64,000 nucleotides of DNA from Takakia lepidozioides (lineage: Eukaryota > Streptophyta > Takakiopsida > Takakiales > Takakiaceae), in NCBI GenBank assembly GCA_030704615.1, contig CM060733.1, positions 56,730,001 through 56,794,000 on the forward strand. The letters run 5' to 3'. Shown one piece after another: positions 22,592-31,779 of the stretch (position 1 is its first letter; every line of letters begins with the position of its first letter). Below the pieces are notes generated by a model. The model did not search any database. It was given only the letters and a program-made list of their open reading frames with translations, and was not told where the DNA came from. The position numbers and the translations under genes were made by a program.

Positions 22592-23516
22592 GAATTTGAA
22601 ATGCGGCACCGCATTTCCATATTGGACCTTGAATTGTCCAAGCATGTCCAGTCGCTAATGCTTGTCCATGTCCATACTTGAAATGCGGCACCACATTTCC
22701 ATGTCCGTCATCAAAATTTCGTACCGGACAATGAAATGCGGCACAGCATTTCCGGAGAGCACAATGGAATGCGGTGCTGCATTTCCGTCGAAGGGTCTGG
22801 AATTGGACAAACAACGATGGAAGTTCTGGAAATGCGGCACCGCATTTCCATGTCTGTCATCAAAATATCGAATCGGACAATGGAATGCGGTGCCGCATTT
22901 CCGTCCATCAAGACGGAATGCCCACACGGGTCTGGAATTGGACAAACAACGATGTTTGTTTTTCGAAATGCGGCGCCCCATTTTCATGTTGGGCAATCGA
23001 AAGTTTTTATAGGACAATGTAAGTTTTTATAGGACGATGGAATGCGGTGCCGCATTTCCGTCAAAGGGTCTGGAATTGGGCAAACAACGATGTCCGTTTT
23101 GGAAATGCGGCGCCGCATTTCCATGTACGTCATCGAAATTTCTTATTGGACAATGGAATGCGGTGCCGCATTCCCGTCTAGCATCATGGAATGGGAGCCC
23201 AAGAACGTCGATGGGTCTGCAGTTGGAAAAATGTCCATCTCCAAAAGGTAAATGCGGCACCGCATTTCCATGTTCGACCTCCGCCTTTCGATTTACATCC
23301 ATGGAAGGAGCTGGCAATTGGCAAAACTGCCGTGTCAGAAACGGAAATGCGGCACCGCATTTCCGTTTGTCCAAACAGTTTCTGATGTCCAAACCATGAA
23401 ACGGAAAATTGTTCTTGCCCCGGTTTTGGAAACGCGGTGCCGCATTTCCAAACGAGGTTTTTGCAGTTGCCACATTTCCGTTCAGACATTGAAATGCGGT
23501 GCCGCATTTCAGATTT
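22592..23516. repeat. Palindrome array, family B motif (left array)
   Basis: Fourteen sites of AAATGCGGYRCCGCATTT type. Cores start at 22605, 22687, 22740, 22773, 22836, 22889, 22972, 23046, 23109, 23162, 23256, 23351, 23436 and 23498. Steps are 82, 53, 33, 63, 53, 83, 74, 63, 53, 94, 95, 85 and 62. Spacers are partly related (TCTGGAATTGGACAAACAAC recurs) but differ in length by about one helical turn. It lies between the 3' ends of ORF3 and gene B. Confidence 0.9.
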
Positions 23517-23647
23517 TGGGAGGGACCAGGTTTGGACGATGTTGTCGTTGAGAGGCAAATGGGAGAGGGGACATGAAGGACGGGGAGAATTTCCTTTATA
23601 TACTTTGGAATAGAATTTAAATGTACAGAGAGTTCATTAAAATTCTA

Positions 23648-24116
23648 TTAATCTTGAAAATCATCACTATCGTCGTCCTGTCCTTGACTTTCCTGCTCCG
23701 CCTCCACCCCGTCGTTGCCTTTCTCATCTCCAGCGGACTGCTCGTTGGCCAGGCTTTCGAAAATCCCATCTTCACCTTGCGGAACCGACCATCTCACCTC
23801 CGTTGGCTCGTCGTCCTCCCTGTCTGCATCGCTCTTATCCGCTGAATCACATATGAACTTTCGCACTCGTCTACCTGTCTCAGCTGTTGCCAACTCTTTC
23901 CTTATCCTTTTGTCCTCCCTAGCCCTCTCCAAAATCTGTTCTACTTTACTGGGATTCTCACATCGTCTAATCGCTGTATTTGTGAGTTTAGCTGCATAAC
24001 TAGGAAGGGAGTAGTCCTTCACCAGGCTCGTCATGAAGTTGGCCCTCGCAAAGAACGGGACATTCTTCCTGGCAGGAAGTGTAGGCCCTACATGTCTCGA
24101 TCCGGATCCTGAAATC
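23648..24116 (-). CDS. Gene B last exon: basic helix and acidic tail
   Basis: It starts after acceptor TGCAG. RKNVPFFARANF and SLPSYAAKLTNTAIRRCE are followed by a charged helix and VRWSVPQGEDGIFESLANEQ, ending in an Asp/Gln/Glu-rich tail and stop. The A copies retain this exon (PRWTVPAGEDGIFEGRA), showing that their shorter gene derives from this one by loss of the middle exons. Confidence 0.6.
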
Positions 24117-24222
24117 CTGCACATAACAATCACCAACGAGACCAATGAGAACCACAGTCCGGAAATGCGTTTGACAAAAAATCACCCAGAAGGCTTTGCA
24201 AACTGACAATGTTTGCACTCAC

Positions 24223-24418
24223 TCGTATTGCGGGTTCTCCTCGGCATCAATGTCCACTGTCTCTTCCTCCGACTCTGACGAATCCGAGGAGTCCTTGGCT
24301 TCGATGGGAGCCTTCACATTCCGCTGCAGCCCTTCCAGATGGGATCCCCAGACGGATGTGTCCTCCTCGTAGGCAAAGAGGTGCCGGTCGGAAAACCGCC
24401 CAGCCCACATTGAGGCAC
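24223..24418 (-). CDS. Gene B exon: post-motif I strand and acidic stretch
   Basis: From acceptor AACAG to donor CGA|GTGAGT. It encodes ASMWAGRFSDRHLFAYEEDT, consistent with the helix and acidic strand end (motif II) that follow motif I in AdoMet enzymes, then an acidic Ser/Glu/Asp region. Gene C has ASMWVGTLSDRHVFAFEPDT. Confidence 0.55.
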
Positions 24419-24520
24419 CTGTTACAATGCCATCCACACATTATGACATGGCCCTTCAGATGTTGCGAATGAAAGCATAACGAGAGTTTGCAGAATAGTA
24501 TACAACAAGATTTTGCATAC

Positions 24521-24785
24521 CTGTCCCACAGATGAGGTCGAGCACTGTGCCCTCCACGTGAGTGCATGTCTCCATAATTGTTTGAATAAAGGCAGGGCTC
24601 CGAGTCCGTGAATACCGCAGGGGTTCAGTTGAAGTGAGGCTATGAGGGAGAAGTTCCGTGGGAACGTTGTTGAACAGGACGTCGTAATCGATGGGGTCGC
24701 AGTTCGGGTCAACCAACAATCCCTCCTTCTGGAAAGCAAAGGTGGAGTTCTCCTTCACAAACCAGTATGCATCGAACTGCTTCGT
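24521..24785 (-). CDS. Gene B exon: methyltransferase motif I (AdoMet-binding)
   Basis: Bounded by acceptor ATGCAG (24786-24787) and donor ACAG|GTATGC. It encodes FDAYWFVKENSTFAFQKEGL, RYSRTRSPAFIQTIME, then TVLDLICGTG at its end. LDLxCGTG corresponds to DPFxGSG, the AdoMet-binding motif I, which in beta-class enzymes follows motif IV. The intron on its 5' side contains a family B palindrome at about 24815-24838. Gene C has LDLTCGTG at the same place. Confidence 0.6.
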
Positions 24786-24859
24786 CTGCATACACAGTGG
24801 GGAACGATTAGAAATCGAATGCAGCACCGCATTTCAAAACTCCTAAGAAAATGAAAGGA

Positions 24860-25865
24860 CGAGTGCCAATGTCGTAATTTCCTTCTTCCCTTCCGACCAA
24901 AGGCCCAATGTGTTGATGCACGTCCACTTCTTCTTCAGAATTGGGACGGCGCTCTTGCGGGTCCACTTCGCAATTCCTGTCTGCGTGTTTTTGCCTCTGC
25001 TTGCCAGGACAACCACACAGCCTCTGTCGTCCAACACCATGCGGGCGAGCCCAAATCCTTTCTTCCAAAAGTCCTCGGAGTACCTGTTCCAAGATGGCAA
25101 AGCTTGCAGTCCTTCCACAGGCTCTCTGTCCGGAATATCCAAGATGATCATATCGCAAGACCACTCGGTGGCATTTCCGCCCCTCCTGCAATCCTTGTCT
25201 GCACACACCCTCTCAAAGAATGAGACCATCTTCAGAAACCCAGGGGTGTCAGAAGGCTCTTCGGCAGCCGCCTTTTTCAGTGCTCTGCCCTTCAGACCCT
25301 CCATGGTCTTCATGTATGTCAACTTGGCTGTCCGTCCATCCAAAGCCGCCAAGAAACTCTCATTCACACACTGGACTACTGTATCGGGATCCACTTTTGG
25401 CCTTTTCATTTCCACCGGCTCGAAAGGGTGCCCCCCCGGGGGGTTGAAGAGTGCCTTCTTTGCCGAGCCAGTTCTCGTCCCTCTCGTGACAACGGTGGGC
25501 ACAGGGGATTTCGGCTGCGTCTCGGGGGGTGGGCTGGTTGCAAAGTTTCCATCGGAGTCCTCTTCCTCACCCTCTACCTGCACTATCTGTTTCTGCTTCT
25601 TTGTTTTCTTGGGTGTCACAACTGCTGCTCCTTGCTGGCGAGTCCGCTTCTTGGACCCCTTCTGTTGAGCCTGCACAGCTGCATCCACCGTCTTCTGTGC
25701 CATCTCAGCTGCCTTTCTGGATTGTTCCAGAGCAGCGGCTTCCTTTGCCGACTCTGGCCGAGCAAGGACACGTCTTTCCTTTCTCTTCTCTTCTGCTTTC
25801 ACGTGCAGATCTTTCTCAGACTCGTCAACAATTCCGCTGTCTGAAGAAGCACGTATTTCATATAC
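24860..25865 (-). CDS. Gene B exon: Lys-rich linker and methyltransferase motif IV
   Basis: It starts after acceptor CTGCAG (25866-25867). An Ala/Lys/Glu-rich helix and a nuclear-localisation-like KKRTRQQ / KKTKKQKQ region precede the catalytic half. Conserved landmarks: VVQCVNESFLAALDGR, SDTPGFLKMVSFFERVCADK, then CDMIILDIPDREPVEGL and WNRYSEDFWKKGFGLARMVL followed by DDRGCVVVLASRG. This matches the beta-class layout D-x-I-x-x-DPPY ... W ... RvLk-x-G-x-l-vv, but the tetrad is DIPD in place of DPPY/F. Gene C has DIPD too. The intron upstream (about 25948) holds a family B palindrome. Confidence 0.6.
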
Positions 25866-26109
25866 CTGCAGGGCAGTCAGCATGCGTGAGCAAAAGTTGA
25901 GACCAACGTACTCGCAGAGTGCAACCGAAAACATAAAATGCGAATGCGGTGCCGCATTTCCCAGACAAACCTCATTACCAGGCTTTGCATACAAAGACAG
26001 TTGGGCTTCACCTATAAACAATTCGCATTGCAGCTTTTCCCGCTCCCTCCTGATGTGAAAACTCCACGCTCCTTCTTGCTGTCTGCAGCTCCCTGGCGAA
26101 GAGGTTGTC

Positions 26110-26470
26110 CTTGTAAACACATCTAAAACGTGTCACGTAGTCTTCCAATGTCTGTGTTCCATCCCATTTGACGTACAAGCCGAACGAATTTGTATGCATT
26201 ACGACTTGCTCCTTCGCATTCGTCATTACCTGCGATTCCCACATGCATTGTCACGTAGCAGTTCAGGGAATTCATTTCAGAAAAGCAAATATGGGGAAGT
26301 ACCTTGAATTACCTGGAACCACCAAGTCATGCGGTTGAGCCACACATCCACTGCAGGGTCGGAAACTTCGAGTGGAAAAGACCACATTGTCCTTATACTC
26401 TCCGATGCATTCCAGATCAATAGCCACCGTGTCTGCCATTTCCGATCCAATGTCAGAAGCAGGAAGAAGA
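26110..26470 (-). CDS. Gene B exons 5-6 (linker to methyltransferase)
   Basis: Exon 5 (about 26320-26445) encodes RWLLIWNASESIRTMWSFPL and WLNRMTWWFQ before donor GTAATT. Exon 6 (about 26130-26231) encodes VMTNAKEQVVMHTNSFGLYV and LEDYVTRF. Both have clear counterparts in gene C (RWLQIWNGSQSTRDMWSFPK; VTTNAQEQLDTQAHQF; LRDYVTR). No catalytic motif is seen. The exact ends of exon 6 are uncertain. Confidence 0.5.
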
Positions 26471-26513
26471 GTGGCTATTGCTAGGAAGGAACTTCAGTGA
26501 ATTGAAACATCAC

Positions 26514-26798
26514 CTTCTCTTTCGCTTCAACACATGCCGTTGAGAGGTGATGCAGTTTCTCCAACTGCATGGTCGGCTGCATGGCCCGAGAATAGTGTTT
26601 TGCAATCTCGGGGATGAAGTCCTTTCCAAGTGCCGCATCTGCAATGGCCACCAGCTTCACAAGCTTTGACTTGTATTTCGTTCTGGACTTGACCCCGGCT
26701 TCCTTCAAGTGCTCAGTCAATGACTGCAACGTTTTGACCTGCCCCTCACTTTCCATGAAGAAGCGTTTGGCATGGGCCAAATCCAGCTTGATGTTTGA
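26514..26798 (-). CDS. Gene B exon 4 (charged helical segment)
   Basis: From acceptor GGCAG to donor AAG|GTGATG. It encodes SNIKLDLAHAKRFFMESEGQ and KYKSKLVKLVAIADAALGKD, matched by gene C 53780-54064. It is absent from the A copies, which jump from exon 3 to the tail exon. It is predicted helical. It may link the ParB-like and methyltransferase parts. Confidence 0.6.
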
Positions 26799-26898
26799 CT
26801 GCCAACAAAAACATGCAGAAGCGTTACATTCGATTCATGTGGAAAGATTACCAGAAATTGGGGAAGGATGAGCAGAGGGAAATGGGAGGACGACTTAC

Positions 26899-27088
26899 TT
26901 TGTATATCACCTCCACCATTCCATCCATAGTGAGACGATACCATGTCCGGTCAGTTTTTGCCACGGCTTTCTGAATGAGCTCGGGCTCCAACATTTCCGC
27001 GAACATGTGCGGATCAGTGAGACCAGTTTTCCTCACCCTGTACAACATATGTGCCATGTGGGTATGCATGTACGCATTTTCAGTGACC
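26899..27088 (-). CDS. Gene B exon 3 (conserved helical segment)
   Basis: Bounded by acceptor TTGCAG (27089-27090) and donor GTAAGT (26897-26898). It encodes RVTENAYMHTHMAHMLYRVR and TDRTWYRLTMDGMVEVIYK, conserved in A1, A2 and C (TDRTWYR or ADRTWYR in all). The 112-bp intron before it (27089-27200) carries a full family B palindrome at about 27150-27170. Function unknown; probably the C-terminal part of the ParB-like module. Confidence 0.65.
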
Positions 27089-27201
27089 CTGCAAGGCACA
27101 CTCTCCAGTTTAGTCCACGAAAGCACGGAAACAAAACAGATTGGAAACCGAAATGCGGCACCGCATTTCGAACGTGCTTGGGAGGGTATGAGTATCTTAC
27201 G

Positions 27202-28450
27202 AGTTGAGGTCCGCCATGGCATTCTTGAGCAAGGAGGAGTCTGCCGCCTTCACCTTGAGGATGACACACTCCATCATGTAATGCCAGCCAATGTGCTTGG
27301 CATGGTTCTGCTTGATGTACTCCCACCAGGCGAGAAGTCGGTGATTCCCGTCCCACACAAAGAACATTTTACCCGACATATGGCCGAAGTCGGGATCACC
27401 CTTCAGTGTTGCCTCGAATTCGTCGTTGCGAGTGTGCCAGTGGGTATCCCATGTTGACAATTCCTCCGCAGTGGGTCCACGAGATTCGCCGTCCTCATTC
27501 TCAAGGGAAATGTAGAAGGCTGGCGAACCTAGACGGTACCCTTCTCGAAATGCTAACTTGAGCTTATCCACATCTCCGGGAAGTGCCTGCCTGACGATGG
27601 GAAGGGAGACCATGCGACAGAGTGGGATTCGAAGAGTCCGCTAGAATACCATGCTGCCCAGAACTCTGCCAATGCTACTATGTGTCTCCTCCAACATTGT
27701 ATCCGCTGCACTTTGGAATTCCTCCGGAGACATTTCTGCTGGTGGCGGCAGGGGCTGAGCAGCTTGAGCATCCCCAACTGGAGCTGCACTCTGGGGAATC
27801 TTTGCGGACAATTCTGCAATCGCAGAGGCCTCCTCCGGGCCTTCAGTGGTCAGGTCTTCCTCAACTGTGGTCAGGTCTTGCTGAGAACGTTGAGAGGCAG
27901 CACCCTCCTCCGGTACCAGATCGACGGTCGATCCCATTGCCTTCGCTACAGCAGAGACGCCCCCAACATTAGCAGGCTGGAAATCAAGCAGGAACTGGGC
28001 TTCAGCTCGTGGAATCGGTTTTGCGGGAGACTGCTCCGCCCTCCCCCTGATTGCCTTGTGCTTCCTCATTCTTGTAGGTGAAGGTGTCTGCTGCAATTGA
28101 ATCTGCTTCATTCGCCTGGGTGGGGGGGAAACGGCCTGGTCCAGTTCAGAAACAAGTTGAAGGACGGGCTGCTTCTTCTTCGTCTTTGCCGGAGAAGGGC
28201 CCGACCCCTGCTGGCAATTCTCCATGACCTTTGAACGCGAGTCGCTCTCTGGGGCTTTGAACTGCAAAGACTTGCCCTTCGAAGCCGCGTCCTTGAAACG
28301 CACAGGGCTAGGACCGGCAGGAAGACCCGTGCTCATGGATCGGCTGGGTGTGCGTGCTGCAGCTAGCTCCACGGACTCTGCCTGCGGCTCTTCGGATTCC
28401 TGCGATCCCTCCAGCACATCCACCTTTCCGGTTAGGCATGCAAACATCTT
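27202..28450 (-). CDS. Gene B exon 2: disordered N-region and ParB-like core
   Basis: It begins after acceptor GACTGCAG near 28452 with MFACLTGK. About 240 residues of Ser/Pro/Lys/Gln-rich sequence contain repeated SP-K/R sites and suggest nuclear localisation. Then come EEFQSAADTMLEETHSSIGR and LGSMVF, a TAG stop, and PLCRMVSLPIVRQALPGDID. The core has FREGYRLGSPAFYISLENED and KMFFVWDGNHRLLAWWEYI. DGNHR(L)xAW matches the Gx(H/R)R signature of ParB N-terminal/sulfiredoxin folds, which bind nucleotide. The exon ends at donor CTC|GTAAGA. The same exon is unbroken in A2. Confidence 0.6.
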
Positions 28451-28730
28451 CTGCAGTCAAGTCTCCTAGCATACAGTCTAAGAATTGCAGAAGAAAAATG
28501 AGGCGGGTTTCGGTGCTCGATCAGCTGGCGAATCCCGATAGCACGGAGCTCTCACTGGTGGCTGGGTTGCCTGTGTGGCCTGATGCTGCGAGATGACAAT
28601 CTCCTCCTGTAGACGCATCTGCTTCCTCCCCTTCGGCATTGGCCTACGTCCAAAGTACAATTTTCGGAGCTTGCGACGATGTCTCTTCTCTGGTGCACGC
28701 ACTCCCTCCCTCTCAGGTTCAAGCATAAGA

Positions 28731-28739
28731 AGAACAGAG
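28731..28739. other. Left 9-bp target-site duplication of A2
   Basis: AAGAACAGA immediately left of the TIR; the identical 9-mer is at 42325-42333. Nine bases is the standard Mutator-superfamily duplication. Confidence 0.85.
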
Positions 28740-28806
28740 AGGTTTACTATTTCATGAGCGCATGAGCCCATGAGCCTATGAGCCTATGAGCTCATGAGCG
28801 GGCATC
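28740..28806. repeat. A2 left TIR
   Basis: GAGGTTTACTATTTC followed by tandem CATGAGC/CCTATGAG units. It pairs with the right end at about 42255-42324 and is identical in inverse to the A1 end at 16664-16725. Confidence 0.8.
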
Positions 28807-28899
28807 CGCGGAATTGGAATTTTCCTGCCTTTATTGACGGTGTTATGTCCTCTTACCTCGGTAATAGGGTCTATTTCTCCTGGTCCAGGATGCGGAATG

Positions 28900-29180
28900 A
28901 GGTATTTCGGCGCCGTTATTCCCAAGAGCAGTGTGCTAAAATGGTGTTTTGAAGACATCCACCGGGGTATTTCGGCACCAAAATTACCTCTTAAAATGTG
29001 ATATAGTGCGGTATTTAATGGCGCAGAACGGGCTATTTCGGCGCCGAAATACCCAAGTGGAATGTGCTGAAGTGCCTTGTGCTGAAGGCTTCCATCGTGA
29101 TATTTTGGTGCAGTAATTCATCCGTGGAATTTTTGAGGCCCATATAACGAAGGCGCGCACTGGGCTATTTCGGCGCCAAA
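28900..29180. repeat. A2 subterminal palindromes
   Basis: Five family A sites (variants of TATTTCGGCGCCGAAATA) at roughly 65-bp steps between TIR and ParB-like gene; the mirror image of 16287-16560. Confidence 0.75.
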
Positions 29181-29430
29181 TTTCCCAATAGGAATGTTAG
29201 AAACGGCAGGGTTTTCATGGCTTCAAGTTCCCGGCTCGATGGTGTGCATAAATTACTTGTAGGGTTCTTCACTGAAGTTTGCGTCTCTTCTGCTTTTATT
29301 ATACATTTTGGTTGGCGGAAGAAATGTAGGGAATCGGACAAGCAGTCTGAACACAATGATTTTTCAAATCGTCAATATTTTCATTAAGTGTTTCAGAACT
29401 GTACAACAAAAGGATCCAAATGAGACTTTG

Positions 29431-31302
29431 CTATGGTGAGGATCCGCTATCACTGTCCGATGCATCCCCGGCCTCATGCAAGGATGGCTGCCTTCCACCT
29501 GCCTCCGAACCTGCACTGCCGCTACCGCTGTTACTTTGAGAAGCCCTCCCCTCAAAAATACCATCCTCACCAGCCGGAACTGTCCACCTGGGTGCGGAAG
29601 TGTCCTCAACATTCCCCTCGCTCTCGGACGCGGATTCTATTACGAACTTCCCTACTCTGCCTTTCACAATTTTATGTTTGGCCTCACGCCTCATTATAAT
29701 TCTCTGCTCATTCCCGTATGTCAATTGCTCTAACCGAGTAGGCCTATCCTCCCTCCCGATGGCTTCTCTGGCAACCGTGTCTGCATAGGCTGGTAGAAAA
29801 AAGGGCTTCTGGGGACTCGCGAGAAACTCGTCTGAATTCCCATACCCAGCAGATACAGTCAGGCCACGGATCCCTGCAACAAATAGCATTAAATTGATAC
29901 TGAAATTTGAAATGAACCTCACCAAATAGAGGATCTCCACCATGGCGTCCAGTGTTGGTCGGTACCAGGTGCGATCTGCTTTCGCTAGGGACTTCCTGTA
30001 CAGCTCGGGATCGAGGGGCTTTTGGAAGTCCGTCAGCGGAGCTGTCCCCACTTCTTGCACTCTATAGAGCGTATGTGCCAGATGAGTTTCCACGAAGGCC
30101 CTCTCTGTTACCCTGCCATGGAGAAAAAAAACAACATGAAAATATGATTTCGGCACAGCAATCCAATTTCCAGTTCATAGAGTGCATGACAGTGGTGAAC
30201 ATTGCCTATTTCGGCGCCGCAATAGGCAGTACACAAGGATGTAATTGTATACTTATAGATTTATATCTGCCATGGCACCCTTCAACAGTCCTCTGTCCCT
30301 GAAGTCCACCTTCACGACAATGCAGTCCACCATGTAATGCCAACTGATATCTTGCGGATGCATTTCAGCAATGTACTTTGTCCAGGCAAGCATCCTGTGG
30401 TTCCCGTCCCAAACGAAGAACATCTTCCCTTCCATGTGTGCGAATGTGGGATTAGTCTTCAGATAGGCTTCAAACTCAACATTAACAGTGTGCCAGTGGG
30501 GGCCCCAATTCTGAAGCTCCTCTGCAGTGGGGCCCCTTGTGACACCCTGGTCATTCTCAATGGAAACGTAGAATGCTGCCGACCCCCGTCTGTACCATTT
30601 TTTGAAGTTGTGCTTCAGTCGATCAATATCCCCTGGCAGTGCTTGCCTTACAACTGGAAGGCTTACCATGCGACACAAAGGAACTTTGAGGTTCTCCGGA
30701 TACACCATGGAGCCCAAAACGCGGCCTATGTTGCTATGAGTCTCTGCTAGCAACCTGTTTGCTGCTATGTTCATGTCTCGTGCGCTCATGAGCATACCCG
30801 CCACCAGTTTCTTACTTCTATCACCTCTGTCACTTCCCTCACCCCTCTCACCAGCCTGTCTACGGTCCTGGAGGTTTTGCTCCTCCGCAAGCTTCAGCAG
30901 GTTCTGATCGTCGCCAAGTCGTACCACGTTGTCGTCCGCTCCTTCTATCAGCTGAATGGGCCGCCCTTCTGCAGATCCGACTCGCACATCTCTAGCGTCC
31001 TCCACCGCATCCGTGTTTTCTGAAATTGACTGCAAACCCAATATCTCCGCTTCCAGTCTCCCTAGGGGTTTTACTGGCGAAGCCATGGGCTCCTTCTGCT
31101 TCCTCGGCTTCCGAACTCTAGGTGGGTTTTTCTGAGGCGATATCTGAGGTGTTGAATGAGGACTCGCCTGCCTCGATGCACTTCCACCTTGCGAGCGCAG
31201 CACCCGGGCAGGAGTATCCAAAGTTGACTGTGTTGCCTCGCCCCCCTGCGATCCCTCCCCAGCTCCCATGTCAAACAAACAGGAAAACATGAGACACTGC
31301 AC
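29431..31302 (-). CDS. ParB-like gene of A2 (no methyltransferase domain)
   Basis: Exon 2 is open for about 349 codons (30253-31302): disordered N-region, SARDMNIAANRLLAETHSN, GRVLGSMVYPENLKVPLCRM, ALPGDIDRLKHNFKKWYRRG, then KMFFVWDGNHRMLAWTKYIA. DGNHR is the ParB/sulfiredoxin signature. Exon 3 (about 29930-30112) has VTERAFVETHLAHTLYRVQE and ADRTWYRP. The C-terminal exon runs to 29431 with an acidic Ser/Gly tail. Intron positions match genes B and C, but the methyltransferase exons are missing. I see no stop or frameshift from exon 2 on, so this is the best candidate for an expressed protein of the group. Exon 1 is probably at 31330-31531. It could bind the family A palindromes without modifying them. 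Confidence 0.65.
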
Positions 31303-31329
31303 GCAAAAAAAAAGGTGTAAAAGGAATAT

Positions 31330-31531
31330 TGCGTATGGAGTGCTTCACATCCGCGATGCACGAATCTCGCACTGGTGGGCGATCCGAGTCTCCGGATAAC
31401 GAGGTCTGCATTTCATGCATGAGACGGAGCTTAAGTCGTGTCGTCGGCGGCTTCCTAAAATCCCGCGTCCTCCTTCTCTTTGCCGGAGTCGCCTGACCTT
31501 CCACAAACTCTATGCTACCACTATGCCACAT
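31330..31531 (-). CDS. A2 ParB-like gene, probable exon 1
   Basis: A short basic frame (AKRRRTRDFRKPPTTRLKLR) occupies the position of exon 1 in genes B and C, which encode RRKLRKLYFGRRP and RRKLKALYYGRRP. An acceptor-like GCGTGCAG lies just before exon 2. The start codon and exact donor are uncertain. Confidence 0.4.
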
Positions 31532-31779
31532 AAGGAGAGGAAACGCAGGAGAATGTCACTGCAGAAGGGCAAGGAGCGAGAGAGCAAAGCGGTGGAACAT
31601 GCAACCACTATGCACGAGCAGATGCGTAAGCAGCCACGTCTCCCGAAGCGTTGCCACCGTCCGCCACTTTCTGCCGTATGGGTGATGAAGAGATTGTGAC
31701 CCCTGACACTTTCGCACAGATGAAGTCGACTGGAACACGACGCGTGCCAGTTCCAGCCACCAGTACAAGACGGTTTATC

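Larger units (their letters stand above)
23648..28730 (-). pseudogene. Gene B: ParB-like domain plus DNA methyltransferase (multi-exon, interrupted)
   Basis: A long intron-containing gene read leftward. Order: basic exon 1 (28500-28730), disordered Ser/Pro region, ParB/sulfiredoxin-like core, two helical exons, a Lys-rich linker, methyltransferase motif IV exon, motif I exon, acidic tail ending FQD at 23648. Splice sites with good GT/AG context are visible at most joints. The motif order (IV before I) is that of beta-class amino-methyltransferases, and ParB plus N4/N6 methyltransferase is a known prokaryotic fusion. Defects: exon 1 is split by element A2, and an in-frame TAG lies at 27641-27643. 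The likely role is binding and methylating, or masking, the element's own palindromes; that is inference. Gene C is a second copy with the same exon plan. Confidence 0.6.

Noticed and set aside
25948-25970. Coding exon across the palindrome at 25948 (one long ORF 24843-26120)
   Set aside because: The stretch is a family B palindrome followed by a good acceptor at 25866-25867, and gene C lacks a matching peptide, so it is intronic.
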